From Oscillospiraceae bacterium (GTDB lineage Bacteria; Bacillota; Clostridia; Oscillospirales; Ruminococcaceae), in contig JAFSCU010000016.1 of NCBI GenBank assembly GCA_017436575.1, positions 16,754 to 80,753 on the forward strand: 64,000 bases of DNA, written 5' to 3'. The notes under the pieces were generated by a model, which ran no database searches, was not told the origin of the DNA, and saw only the letters and a list, made by a program, of their open reading frames with translations. Below, piece after piece: positions 44,316 to 52,558 of this stretch. Position numbers and translations under genes: made by a program. The first letter of the stretch is position 1. Every line of letters starts with the position of its first letter.

Positions 44316-44867
44316 TCAATCCTGTAAGAGATGTGCTCGTTTAAGGGCTGGCTGCAACATATTGAACAGAATAACAGATACTACCATAGCAATCATTGCG
44401 TTGGTAAAGCTGGTTGCAGCTTTTGTCAGCAGGATAGCTTTAACAGTTTCCATAGGCTGTTTCATAAGAATAGCTTCCTGGATATAGTTTTTGGCCAGAT
44501 AGCAGATAACATAGCTTACTGAACCACATACAGCTGCAATGATGTTTTTAGTTTTTGTCTGTTTACCCATATGTGAAATAAGACCGGCAACAAAACCCAT
44601 AACAAATTTGTTAATAAATGTAATCCAGAATTCTGGTGCCCATGCAGGGTTCATCAGGTCTACCAGCATACTGCCGATACCACTTGCCAGACCACCGGAA
44701 ACAGGCCCAAACAGCAAGCCTGACAGGATACACATTACATTACCCATATGAATCTGTGTCTGACCGGCACCAACAGGAATTTTAATACTTAAAAAGTTTG
44801 TGGTAACAAATACCAGTGCGGCCATAACGCCAATGAATGCAAACTGTCTTACTTTATTTTTTTTCAT
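44316..44867 (-). CDS. ECF transporter S component, probably for vitamin B6
   Basis: A 183-residue integral membrane protein with six helices. ECF S features: FAFIGVMAALVFVTTNFLSIKIPVGAGQTQIHMGNVMCILSGLLFGPVSGGLASGIGSMLVDL near the N-terminus with the AxxxA-like helix 1. It is 19 nt downstream of a pyridoxal kinase gene in the same operon, and ECF S components next to B6 kinases are known as pyridoxine transporters (PdxU type); so B6 uptake is a reasoned prediction. ATG 44867 is preferred; a GTG three codons upstream is possible. No ECF A/T genes nearby, so it would use a shared module. Confidence 0.78.
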   Translation of the reverse strand: MKKNKVRQFAFIGVMAALVFVTTNFLSIKIPVGAGQTQIHMGNVMCILSGLLFGPVSGGLASGIGSMLVDLMNPAWAPEFWITFINKFVMGFVAGLISHMGKQTKTKNIIAAVCGSVSYVICYLAKNYIQEAILMKQPMETVKAILLTKAATSFTNAMIAMVVSVILFNMLQPALKRAHLLQD

Positions 44868-44886
44868 AAATCTCACACGCCTTTTC

Positions 44887-45711
44887 TTAGTCTATAAGGT
44901 ATTTCAACATAGGTTCAATATGTACACCAAATTTTGTTTCATCACCTGACTGATAGGTATAGCCTACCACTTTTTCCACAAATCGTGCGGTTTTTTCGCA
45001 GGCAGTTTTCAAATCGTTGCCATCCAGCATGAATGCAGACAAACAGGCACCGAACAGATCGCCTGTACCAGGGTAAGAAACAGGCAGATAGTTAAGCGGA
45101 ATAAAGAAAACTTCTTTTTTCTCTTTGTCATAACCTGTGCAAGCCACACTGCCGTCGGCAAATTTTGTTCCGGTAATGATAACATCTGCATACATTTCAC
45201 CCAGGCTGGAAACAATTTCACTTGCTTCTTCCTTTGTGAATATTTCCTGTTTACAATCCCTGCCCAGCAAAATCAGTGCCTCAGTTGGGTTTGGTGTAAT
45301 CAGGTCAGCATAACGGCACAGTTCCTTGAAACCTTCCACCAGTTCATCTGTGATTGAAGAATACAGTTTACCGTGGTCAGCCATTACAGGGTCACACAGT
45401 TTAAGGCCGTTTTCAGTCAGTGTATAGGCATCTTTGATGATGTCCATCTGTTCTTTTGATGAAAGGAACCCACTGAACACACAGTCGAAACTTACACCCA
45501 TATGCTTGTAATGTTCCAGTGCGTCTTTGCAAAACTGTGTCATATCCTGTTTTGCAATAGGGCCTGTAATACCATAATGTGTAGACAGTACCACTGTTGG
45601 CAGCATAACAGGCTGAATACCTTTTGCAGCCAGTGCAGGTGCAATAACTGCTGTGCTGCTGCGCCCCATTGTTGAAAAACTATGTATGCATAAAGCTTTT
45701 TTTGGTGTCAT
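44887..45711 (-). CDS. Pyridoxamine/pyridoxal kinase (PdxY/PdxK-like)
   Basis: A 274-residue ribokinase-fold kinase making pyridoxal phosphate from B6 vitamers. Features: IHSFSTMGRSSTAVIAPALAAKGI, LSTHYGI, VMADHGKLYSS (phosphate acceptor region), TPNPTEALILLG, and the catalytic GTGDLFGACLSAFML anion hole with Asp. First gene of the leftward operon with an ECF S component, trmL and degV. Ribosome binding site AGAGGT. An inverted repeat overlaps the likely -35 region. Confidence 0.92.
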   Translation of the reverse strand: MTPKKALCIHSFSTMGRSSTAVIAPALAAKGIQPVMLPTVVLSTHYGITGPIAKQDMTQFCKDALEHYKHMGVSFDCVFSGFLSSKEQMDIIKDAYTLTENGLKLCDPVMADHGKLYSSITDELVEGFKELCRYADLITPNPTEALILLGRDCKQEIFTKEEASEIVSSLGEMYADVIITGTKFADGSVACTGYDKEKKEVFFIPLNYLPVSYPGTGDLFGACLSAFMLDGNDLKTACEKTARFVEKVVGYTYQSGDETKFGVHIEPMLKYLID

Positions 45712-45750
45712 AACAATACCTCTTGCTCTTTAATAATATTATAATAAAAT

Positions 45751-45770
45751 ATACATTGTTTTTAATGTAT
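45751..45770. promoter_or_regulatory. Inverted repeat ATACATT-N6-AATGTAT upstream of pdxK
   Basis: Perfect 7-bp arms around GTTTTT, ~40-60 nt before the pdxK ATG. On the minus strand a TATAAT lies at 45743-45738, so the repeat covers the -35 region. Candidate operator. The rest of 45712-45972 is AT-rich with nothing else clear. Confidence 0.4.
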
Positions 45771-45972
45771 ATAATGTTAAATATAAAAAAATTGAAAAAT
45801 TAATTTGTTAACAATTTGTTCATATTTAAGAAAATAATTCATAAATATAATACTCTATATAGGTTTTTTAGTCAATAATTGATAATTTGCGGTCTTAATT
45901 GATTCTTAATAATTTTTGTGATAGGATAAAATAAATAACTGAGTAATAATTATTGGCGCAAAAGGTGAAACT

Positions 45973-46275
45973 ATGTCTGATTTTTTATACACTGTACTAT
46001 GGATTACCGTTTATTCCATACCGTCTTTTCTGATACAACTTTTACTGTGTTTTAAAGTAAAAAGCAGGTTTATCAGACGTATTCCGACCTATATATCAGT
46101 TGCAGGTATTGTATTTTCTGTGGATATGTTTTTTAATTTTTCAGGTTTACATCATGGCTGGCACGAGCTGGGGGCATTTTTTATCGGCTGTTATGTGGGT
46201 ATTTTTGCACTGGGTGTTGCAGTGGCATGGTTAGTATACAGAGTTTACATAAAGAGAAAAAGCAAAAAGCGGTAA
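45973..46275 (+). CDS. Small membrane protein, unknown
   Basis: A 100-residue protein with three hydrophobic helices (FLYTVLWITVYSIPSFLIQLLLCF, YISVAGIVFSVDMFFNF, GAFFIGCYVGIFALGVAVAWLVYRVY) and a basic tail RKSKKR, which predicts the C-terminus inside. No family recognised. Good AAAGGTGAAA ribosome binding site and its own position after a 260-nt AT-rich spacer. A small glycine-rich protein gene follows. Confidence 0.6.
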   Translation: MSDFLYTVLWITVYSIPSFLIQLLLCFKVKSRFIRRIPTYISVAGIVFSVDMFFNFSGLHHGWHELGAFFIGCYVGIFALGVAVAWLVYRVYIKRKSKKR

Positions 46276-46346
46276 TATTTACCGGTTTTGTATATACTGC
46301 TTACAGCGGGACACAATAATATCACTGAAAAAATGAGGTGATATAA

Positions 46347-46559
46347 ATGGACAACAGAATGATGAAAGCAGTAAAAAATATGGCCATCGGTGCCGCAGTG
46401 GGCGCAGTGGCCACAATGGCAGGTGCGGTTTATGTGTCAGATAACAGACAGGCACAGCAGGCAGTTAAATCAGTCAGACGCACAGGTAAAAAAGTAGCCC
46501 GTGCGGGCCGGAATATGATGGATGATATGATGGACAAAATGGAAGATATGAAAAGATAA
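46347..46559 (+). CDS. Small protein with one hydrophobic helix and basic/Met-rich tail (YtxH-like)
   Basis: A 70-residue protein: residues ~8-29 (VKNMAIGAAVGAVATMAGAVYV) form a Gly/Ala-rich membrane helix, then a positively charged stretch (QAVKSVRRTGKKVARAGRNM) and an amphipathic MMDDMMDKMEDMKR. Resembles YtxH-like general-stress proteins in layout. Strong GAGGTGAT ribosome binding site and downstream terminator support it as a real gene. Confidence 0.65.
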   Translation: MDNRMMKAVKNMAIGAAVGAVATMAGAVYVSDNRQAQQAVKSVRRTGKKVARAGRNMMDDMMDKMEDMKR

Positions 46560-46564
46560 AAAAT

Positions 46565-46594
46565 GGAGCAGGGGATACCTGCTCCGTTTTTATT
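46565..46594. terminator. Bidirectional intrinsic terminator
   Basis: 8-bp stem GGAGCAGG/CCTGCTCC (46565-46572, 46578-46585) with T-rich tail; between convergent genes. Confidence 0.85.
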
Positions 46595-46601
46595 TATTTA
46601 C

Positions 46602-47381
46602 TTACAGTGAGTATTTGTCAACCAGTTCCTGAAGAATAGCTGCTTTTTCAGGGTCAAGAGGGAAGAATGCTTCTTCTTTATCCATTACAACACTTACATT
46701 TTCTTTATACAGTGCACTTGCTTTTGCCTGCAGTTCAGCATTGTTAGGGTCTTTGCCCAGTGCTGCAAAGGCATCTTTGATAGCTGCCCAGCCTTCATCT
46801 GTTACTGGGTATGTGTTATAGCTGTTTGGTGCCAGACCTTTTACACTTTCGCCAAAAATAGCTGCATAAACAGCCATAGCGATTGTATAAGAGCCGTATG
46901 GAGAAGCGTGTTCGCCATCTTTCCAGTACATATCAATTTCAGGATAGTTGTAGAATACATCTTCAAACACATTGCCTGCGTATGCAAGTTTTACACCATA
47001 CATTTCGCTGAGAGTATTGTAGATGTCGTACATGCCTTTCTGATGGTCAGGGTCTCTCTTTTCAGCCCATGGCATTGTCTGGATAGGTGTTACTCCGCAT
47101 TTTCTTGCCAGTTCAATGATTTTGCCGCCATCTGCCAGTGTTTCTTCTTTGGCTGGACAAGGTGAATGTGCAGCCTGCTGCATTACAATGTAGTCAAAAC
47201 CACCGTGAAGAAGTGCAAAGCGCAGTTCTGTCATCTGGCCATAGTGCCAGCCGTATGTTTTACCACCGAATGCCTGCATTGCAACTTCTACATCTTTGCC
47301 TTTTTCGGTACAGATATTTTTAAAAATCTGTGGCATATCATTGTAGAATGTGTGGCTGTTGCCGATAAATAAAACTTTCAT
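46602..47381 (-). CDS. SGNH/GDSL-like hydrolase
   Basis: A 259-residue probable esterase. N-terminal VLFIGNSHTFYND gives the nucleophile Ser block (GNSH), with FGGKTYGWHYGQM and FDYIVMQQAAHSP (Gly and Asn-type oxyanion region), and the C-terminal WKDGEHASPYGSYTIA provides the catalytic DxxH. No signal peptide, so it acts in the cytoplasm. Substrate (acyl or acetyl ester) unknown. Strong GGAGG ribosome binding site; downstream of xpt on the same strand but with a terminator between. Confidence 0.82.
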   Translation of the reverse strand: MKVLFIGNSHTFYNDMPQIFKNICTEKGKDVEVAMQAFGGKTYGWHYGQMTELRFALLHGGFDYIVMQQAAHSPCPAKEETLADGGKIIELARKCGVTPIQTMPWAEKRDPDHQKGMYDIYNTLSEMYGVKLAYAGNVFEDVFYNYPEIDMYWKDGEHASPYGSYTIAMAVYAAIFGESVKGLAPNSYNTYPVTDEGWAAIKDAFAALGKDPNNAELQAKASALYKENVSVVMDKEEAFFPLDPEKAAILQELVDKYSL

Positions 47382-47406
47382 AAGATACCTCCAAATACCT
47401 CAAAAT

Positions 47407-47426
47407 ATTAAAAAACGCTACGCGTT
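47407..47426 (-). terminator. Intrinsic terminator of xpt
   Basis: AACGC/GCGTT stem (47414-47418, 47422-47426), TAC-sized loop, minus-strand run TTTTTT. Confidence 0.65.
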
Positions 47427-47429
47427 AAA

Positions 47430-48005
47430 TTACTCCTGTCTGAAAGTAATGGTTGTGCCTTCCATCTTTTCGATGATTGCCATACTGTGCAGGTCATAGC
47501 CTGCTTCGCGCAGATATTTGCCACCTTCCTGGAAGCCTTTTTCTACCATGATACCAATACCTTCCACAGTTGCACCTGCCTGATCACACACGTCGATAAG
47601 GCCTTTCATCGCACTGCCTACTGCCAGAAAGTCGTCGATAATCAGCACATGATCATTTTCGTTAAGGAACTTTTTAGAAACTGTGATTGTGTAATCTTTG
47701 CCGTATGTAAATGAACGAACAACGCTGGTGTACAGGTCGCCATCAAGGTTCTGGCTTTTTGCTTTTTTGGCAAACAGTACAGGCACATCAAAATACTGTG
47801 CTGCAATAGCGGCAGCGGCAATACCTGATGCTTCGATTGTCAGAATTTTTGTAATAGGTTTATGACCAAAAATATTTTTCAGTTCTTTGCCGATTTCATT
47901 CATCAGTTTAACGTCAATCTGATGATTGAGAAAACTGTCTACTTTCAGAATATTGCCTTCTTTTACGATACCATCCTGAAGGATGCGCTGTTCAAGTAAT
48001 TTCAT
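47430..48005 (-). CDS. xpt: Xanthine phosphoribosyltransferase
   Basis: A 191-residue purine salvage enzyme forming XMP from xanthine and PRPP. Xpt features: [29 protein letters not shown] (Xpt-specific N-terminus), [26 protein letters not shown] and the PRPP loop [14 protein letters not shown]. Start set at ATG 48005 with GAGG 8 nt upstream; an ATG four codons earlier overlaps that ribosome binding site. In many Firmicutes xpt has a guanine riboswitch; here the spacer is under 100 nt and none is seen, while a guanine-type riboswitch sits before an FAD protein 2.3 kb away. Confidence 0.95.
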   Translation of the reverse strand: MKLLEQRILQDGIVKEGNILKVDSFLNHQIDVKLMNEIGKELKNIFGHKPITKILTIEASGIAAAAIAAQYFDVPVLFAKKAKSQNLDGDLYTSVVRSFTYGKDYTITVSKKFLNENDHVLIIDDFLAVGSAMKGLIDVCDQAGATVEGIGIMVEKGFQEGGKYLREAGYDLHSMAIIEKMEGTTITFRQE

Positions 48006-48116
48006 AACTAACCTCATATAATTATTCTAATTTAATTATACAAATATTTACATTTTATTGCAACATATTTTGTATAATTCTGTTTGGCATTACATAAAAT
48101 TTACAGAGGTGGTTTT

Positions 48117-48950
48117 ATGAAAAGCAAGGCATATCGGCTTACATTTTATATAATTGTATTCATGGTCTGTGTATGGCAGTCAGGCGGAAAAGTACAACAG
48201 GATTTAACTGGTGAATACGCAAGGCAGATAAACAAATTGTCTTACCAGCTGGACTATTATGACACTTATTCACCTGTGTTTTCACCATATTCCATTGATG
48301 ATTTACAAGCTGTAAATACCAATGAAACCCAGGAGAAAAAGATGATTTATCTTACATTTGACGATGGCCCCAGTCCCCGCACAGAGGAAATATTGGATAT
48401 ACTTAAAAAATATGATATTAAAGCTACATTTTTTGTAATAAAAACAAAGGATGAGTATATTCCTTTTATGAAGAGGGCAGTGGAAGAAGGACACACAATA
48501 GGCGTTCATTCATATAGCCACAAATACAATGAAATATACCGGTCAGTTGACGCATATCTTGATGATTTCACCAAATGCTATAACTATATTTATGACAACA
48601 CCGGCTACAAACCTGAAATATACCGTTTTCCCGGTGGCAGTGTAAACAACTACAATGCCGCCACCAGACGCGATATTGTGGCGGAAATGAGCCGCAGGGG
48701 ATATATCTATTTTGACTGGAATGTGGAAAGCAATGACAGTTCCCGGGGTAAAGATGCAACATCAATCTACAATAGTGTAATCAATGGCTGCAAAGGCAAA
48801 AGCCGTGCTATAATAATATTCCATGATTCCACATCCAAAAAATCCACAGTACAGGCTCTTGAAAATATCATAATTACTTTAAAGGAAGATGGCTGGCAGT
48901 TTGCAGCCCTTGATAATGAAGTAAAACCTGTAATTTTCAGAATGAAATAA
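48117..48950 (+). CDS. Polysaccharide deacetylase (peptidoglycan N-acetyl type)
   Basis: A 277-residue secreted or anchored NodB-domain enzyme. N-terminal signal anchor ~5-22 (LTFYIIVFMVCVWQSGG). Catalytic motifs: MIYLTFDDGPSPRTEEIL (Asp-Asp), IGVHSYSHKY (HxxxH), RFPGGS, and DWNVESNDSS. Removes acetyl groups from N-acetylglucosamine or muramic acid of the wall. Start set at ATG 48117 after AGAGGTGG; the longer frame from 48084 lacks a ribosome binding site. Divergent from xpt. Confidence 0.93.
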   Translation: MKSKAYRLTFYIIVFMVCVWQSGGKVQQDLTGEYARQINKLSYQLDYYDTYSPVFSPYSIDDLQAVNTNETQEKKMIYLTFDDGPSPRTEEILDILKKYDIKATFFVIKTKDEYIPFMKRAVEEGHTIGVHSYSHKYNEIYRSVDAYLDDFTKCYNYIYDNTGYKPEIYRFPGGSVNNYNAATRRDIVAEMSRRGYIYFDWNVESNDSSRGKDATSIYNSVINGCKGKSRAIIIFHDSTSKKSTVQALENIIITLKEDGWQFAALDNEVKPVIFRMK

Positions 48951-49024
48951 AAACAGTTTGCCTTAATGCAGTTGATATGGTACTATAAAAATAATAAATT
49001 CGTTAAATTACAGGAGAGATAAAA

Positions 49025-50215
49025 ATGGTGAAAATTGCTCTTTTAGGTCACGGTGTAGTAGGCACAGGCGTAGTGAAAGTAATTAAAAACAAGGCTGACC
49101 AGCTTTTTGAACTGACAGGTGAACAGATAGAAGTGAAATCTGTTCTGGTGCGCCACGATTATGACGTAGATTACAAAGAAAAGTTTATATACAGTTTTGA
49201 CGAAATCTTAAACGATGAAGAGATTTCAATAGTTGTTGAAGCTATCGGTGGTACAGAACCGGCATACAGATATGTTAAATCAGCTTTACTGGCCGGTAAA
49301 AGTGTAGTGACCAGCAACAAGGAACTGGTAGCAAAACACGGTTTTGAACTGATGAATATAGCAGATGAAAAAAACATAAACTTTATGTTTGAAGCAGCAG
49401 TAGGCGGTGCAATTCCTGTTATTCACGGTGTAAGAAACTGCCTTAAAGCAAACAAAGTCCACTCAATAGCCGGTATTCTCAACGGCACTACAAACTATAT
49501 CCTGACAAAAATGATTGATGAAAAACAGTCATTTGATGTGGCACTGAAAGCTGCACAGGAGCTGGGCTATGCCGAAGCAGACCCATCAGCCGATGTTGAC
49601 GGTATTGATACCTGCCGCAAAATCTGTATACTTGCTGATATTATCTACGGCAATCATATCCTGCCTGAAAATGTATATACAGAAGGCATCAGAAATGTAA
49701 GAATTGAAGATGTGGATATCCTGAAACTGGTTGGTGGTGCAATTAAACTGCTGGGTGTTGCTAAACGTACAGAAGATAATAAACTGTTTATAATGACCGC
49801 CCCACACGTTGTGTTCAATCAGGGCATACTCTATGCCGCCAACGATGTTTTCAATGCTGCACAGCTGGAAACAGACAATGCAGGACTTATGGCCTTTTAT
49901 GGTCGAGGTGCAGGCAGCCTGCCAACAGCCAGCGCAGTAGTAAATGATATTGTGGAATGCGTTTGCGCAGACGGTACAATCTATCCTGCCTGGGAAGACG
50001 AAAAGCCTGAAAATGTGGCAGATTACAAAGATGTGCCTATGCAGTTCTATGTAAATGTATCAGACAAGGCTGACAAAGTGGAAAATGCATTTGAAACCGC
50101 AGAAATCATCTATATCAAAGAAAGCACAGCATTTATCACAGAAAAAATTACAGAAAACCGGCTGAACGAAAAGCTGAAAGATTTTACAGTGAATTCAATT
50201 GTCAGAGTTTTGTAA
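49025..50215 (+). CDS. hom: Homoserine dehydrogenase
   Basis: A 396-residue enzyme reducing aspartate semialdehyde to homoserine for Thr and Met synthesis. Rossmann start ALLGHGVVGTGVVKV, SNKELVAKHG, AAVGGAIPVIHGVRNCLKANKV, GILNGTTNYILT and AEADPSADVDGIDTCRKI with the catalytic Lys/Asp. The last ~70 residues are a short ACT-like regulatory tail. Ribosome binding site AGGAGAGA. Monocistronic; thrB/thrC are not here. Confidence 0.97.
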   Translation: MVKIALLGHGVVGTGVVKVIKNKADQLFELTGEQIEVKSVLVRHDYDVDYKEKFIYSFDEILNDEEISIVVEAIGGTEPAYRYVKSALLAGKSVVTSNKELVAKHGFELMNIADEKNINFMFEAAVGGAIPVIHGVRNCLKANKVHSIAGILNGTTNYILTKMIDEKQSFDVALKAAQELGYAEADPSADVDGIDTCRKICILADIIYGNHILPENVYTEGIRNVRIEDVDILKLVGGAIKLLGVAKRTEDNKLFIMTAPHVVFNQGILYAANDVFNAAQLETDNAGLMAFYGRGAGSLPTASAVVNDIVECVCADGTIYPAWEDEKPENVADYKDVPMQFYVNVSDKADKVENAFETAEIIYIKESTAFITEKITENRLNEKLKDFTVNSIVRVL

Positions 50216-50307
50216 TTGTTGTATAACTTTCACAAAAGTATTCGATAAAATTCTATTTGATTGTGAGCGGTTATTGTGGTATACTTTTCAAGGTTTTTGA
50301 GTAAACC

Positions 50308-50399
50308 TTTGTATAAGCCCATAATAGGGATGGGTGTTTCTACCAACCGCCGTAAATGGTTGACTACAAGAAATTCTTGCGGTCAACCATATTTTTTTG
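50308..50399 (+). ncRNA. Purine riboswitch (guanine-type, C74) with overlapping terminator
   Basis: Aptamer: P1 TTTGTA/TACAAG (50308-50313, 50365-50370), P2 GCCCAT/ATGGGT (50317-50322, 50330-50335) with loop AATAGGG, J2/3 TTTCTACC, P3 CAACCG/TGGTTG (50344-50349, 50357-50362) with loop CCGTAAA, identical to the B. subtilis xpt L3. The specificity base after P3 is C (50364), as in guanine aptamers. A terminator stem (50356-50370 with 50376-50390, T7 tail) reuses the P3 and P1 3' strands, so ligand binding should prevent termination and switch the gene ON. Confidence 0.9.
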
Positions 50400-50423
50400 C
50401 GATTATTTTTCTGGAGGTAAAAT

Positions 50424-51794
50424 ATGAAATATGATGTAATTATTATAGGCGCAGGCCCCGGTGGTATTTTTACTGCATACGAACTAACAAGAAAGAATCC
50501 ACAGTTGAAAGTGGCTGTATTTGAAGCGGGCCACTCTCTTGACAAACGTCACTGTCCTATTGACGGCGACAAAATCAAAAGCTGTATAAACTGCAAAAGC
50601 TGTTCAATTATGAGCGGTTTTGGCGGTGCCGGTGCATTTTCTGACGGCAAGTACAATATTACCAATGACTTTGGCGGCACATTGTATGAATATATCGGCA
50701 AAAAACAGGCCATTGACCTGATGCATTATGTTGATGAAATCAATATGGCATATGGCGGCAAAGGTACAAAACTGTATTCTACAGCAGGTACAAAATTTAA
50801 AAAGGAATGTATTCAGCACGACTTGCATCTGCTGGATGCTTCTGTACGTCATCTGGGTACAGATATAAACTATATCGTACTTGGAAATATTTATGAAGAA
50901 CTTAAAGACAGGGCAGACTTTTTCTTTGATACACCTGTAACAACAGTTGAAATAACAGAAGACGGCTATAAAGTAAATACAAAAGATACCGCATATATCT
51001 GTGACAAATGTGTAGTTTCTGTTGGCCGCAGCGGCAGTAAATGGATGGAAAAGGTTTGCAAGGAACTGGATATTCCTACAAAATCAAACCGTGTGGACAT
51101 CGGTGTACGTGTTGAACTGCCAGCAGATGTATTCTCTCACATCACAGACGAACTTTACGAAAGCAAAATCGTTTACCGCACAGAAAAATACGGTGACAAA
51201 GTGCGCACATTCTGTATGAACCCTAAAGGTGCTGTTGTAAATGAAAATACAAACGGCATTATTACAGTAAACGGACACAGCTATGAAGACCCTGCAAAGC
51301 AGACAGAAAACACAAACTTTGCCCTGTTGGTTGCAAAGCATTTTTCACAGCCTTTCAAAGATTCCAACGGATATGGTGAATCCATTGCACGTCTGTCCAA
51401 TATGCTGGGCGGCGGTGTAATCGTTCAGCGTTTTGGCGACCTTATCCGCGGCAGACGTTCAACCCAAAGCCGTATTGAAGAAGCATTTATCACACCTACA
51501 CTCCAGGCTACACCGGGTGATCTGTCACTTGTTCTGCCAAAACGTATTCTGGATGGCATTATTGAAATGATTTATGCCCTTGATAAAGTTGCACCGGGTA
51601 CAGCAAATGATGATACACTGCTGTATGGTGTGGAAGTAAAATTCTATAATATGGAAGTAGATGTAAACGAAAAACTGGAAAGCCGTTATCCGGGCCTTTA
51701 CATCATCGGTGACGGCAGCGGTATTACACACTCTCTGTCCCACGCTTCTGCCAGTGGTGTTCATGTAGCAAGAGATATTATTGAAAATATGTAA
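50424..51794 (+). CDS. FAD-dependent dehydrogenase (COG2509 type), riboswitch-controlled
   Basis: A 456-residue flavoprotein. FAD-binding start YDVIIIGAGPGGIFTAYEL, second dinucleotide motif around CVVSVGRSGSKW, and C-terminal LYIIGDGSGITHSLSHASASG. Residues ~45-60 contain CPIDGDKIKSCINCKSC, a Cys cluster typical of this uncharacterised family (COG2509), and GGAGAFSDGK follows. The family is annotated as FAD-dependent dehydrogenase with no proved substrate. Its own leader carries a guanine-type purine riboswitch, which links the enzyme to purine or flavin metabolism. Strong GGAGGT ribosome binding site; monocistronic. Confidence 0.9.
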   Translation: MKYDVIIIGAGPGGIFTAYELTRKNPQLKVAVFEAGHSLDKRHCPIDGDKIKSCINCKSCSIMSGFGGAGAFSDGKYNITNDFGGTLYEYIGKKQAIDLMHYVDEINMAYGGKGTKLYSTAGTKFKKECIQHDLHLLDASVRHLGTDINYIVLGNIYEELKDRADFFFDTPVTTVEITEDGYKVNTKDTAYICDKCVVSVGRSGSKWMEKVCKELDIPTKSNRVDIGVRVELPADVFSHITDELYESKIVYRTEKYGDKVRTFCMNPKGAVVNENTNGIITVNGHSYEDPAKQTENTNFALLVAKHFSQPFKDSNGYGESIARLSNMLGGGVIVQRFGDLIRGRRSTQSRIEEAFITPTLQATPGDLSLVLPKRILDGIIEMIYALDKVAPGTANDDTLLYGVEVKFYNMEVDVNEKLESRYPGLYIIGDGSGITHSLSHASASGVHVARDIIENM

Positions 51795-51848
51795 TAAAAT
51801 GAGCAGGGGCAGTGTCTTTGCACCCCACTATGAATGTATACAAAAAAA

Positions 51849-51878
51849 GGAGATACCAACTGGTATCTCCAAATTTTT
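51849..51878. terminator. Bidirectional intrinsic terminator
   Basis: 9-bp stem GGAGATACC/GGTATCTCC (51849-51857, 51862-51870), AACT loop, T tail; flanked by A runs. Confidence 0.9.
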
Positions 51879-51879
51879 A

Positions 51880-52440
51880 TTATGCGTGTTTGTATGGTGC
51901 ATATTCATCAAAGTTTTCGACACCATCTATAACGTAAATGCTCTGTTTATCATCCCATACACAACTTTTTGTTTTGTCGATAACAGTGATTTCACCGGTA
52001 TCTGTTGTGTCTTCCCAGGTGATATTAATTTTGTAATTTTCATTTTCCGATACATACCAGAAAGCACCGCCTGCATTTTCTGTAAGTGCAGGTAAATCAC
52101 CTGCCCAGCCTGCAGCTTTTACTTCACCCATATATTCGTGTGCGCTGGTACGGTCAGTGTTTATTTCAAAAGTAAATTTAGGCAACAAATTAGGTTCGCC
52201 GTCAGCTCTCATGCCTTGCATGGTTTCTTCGTAATATTTATAGGAATAACTGAAGGAAGGTTCTGGTAATCCATAACTACCCAGTGCTTTAAAGTCAAAA
52301 ACCTGTTCAACTTTGCCAACAAACTGATTGCCTGCAACATCTTCACCGCTGATTTCGCCGCCTTCGTTTGTTTCTCCGCCGCAAGCAACCATTGAAAATG
52401 CCATCACAGCCACCAGTATAAATGCAAATAATTTTTTCAT
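51880..52440 (-). CDS. Lipoprotein of unknown function, with phase-variable-looking promoter
   Basis: A 186-residue lipoprotein: signal peptide with lipobox (MKKLFAFILVAVMAFSMVAC|GG), Cys at about residue 20, then an acidic Gly-rich linker (GGETNEGGEISGEDVAG) and a soluble domain (KFTFEINTDRTSAHEYMGEVKAAGWAGDL; YKINITWEDTTDTGEITVID). Domain not recognised. ATG 52440 has GGAGG 7 nt upstream; the ATG two codons earlier is too close to it. Its promoter contains a (TA)n tract inside the spacer (see the repeat entry). Confidence 0.8.
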   Translation of the reverse strand: MKKLFAFILVAVMAFSMVACGGETNEGGEISGEDVAGNQFVGKVEQVFDFKALGSYGLPEPSFSYSYKYYEETMQGMRADGEPNLLPKFTFEINTDRTSAHEYMGEVKAAGWAGDLPALTENAGGAFWYVSENENYKINITWEDTTDTGEITVIDKTKSCVWDDKQSIYVIDGVENFDEYAPYKHA

Positions 52441-52484
52441 TTTCATTCCTCCTTTTATTTAAATGAAAAAATTTTACCATAAAA

Positions 52485-52511
52485 ATTATATATATATATA
52501 TATATTGTCAA
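52485..52511 (-). promoter_or_regulatory. Promoter with TA-repeat spacer before the lipoprotein gene
   Basis: Minus strand: perfect TTGACA (52511-52506) and perfect TATAAT (52490-52485) separated by 15 nt made only of alternating A/T. A spacer of 17 is optimal, so a gain of one TA unit would make a consensus promoter. Predicted start lies ~30 nt before the ribosome binding site. Confidence 0.7.
52487..52504. repeat. (TA)9 dinucleotide repeat
   Basis: Nine TA units between the -10 and -35 boxes of the lipoprotein promoter; a tract prone to slipped-strand mispairing. Confidence 0.85.
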
Positions 52512-52522
52512 GAGGTTTTTAA

Positions 52523-52551
52523 ATAAAAATGAGAACAGAAAAACTGTTCTC
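52523..52551 (-). terminator. Intrinsic terminator of the GNAT gene
   Basis: 8-bp stem GAGAACAG/CTGTTCTC (52531-52538, 52544-52551), A5 loop, minus-strand tail ATTTTTATTT. Confidence 0.8.
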
Positions 52552-52558
52552 ATCAAAA

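Noticed and set aside
47430-48116. Expected guanine riboswitch upstream of xpt
   Set aside because: The spacer to the divergent deacetylase gene is about 110 nt with no TTTCTACC or CCGTAAA aptamer core on either strand.
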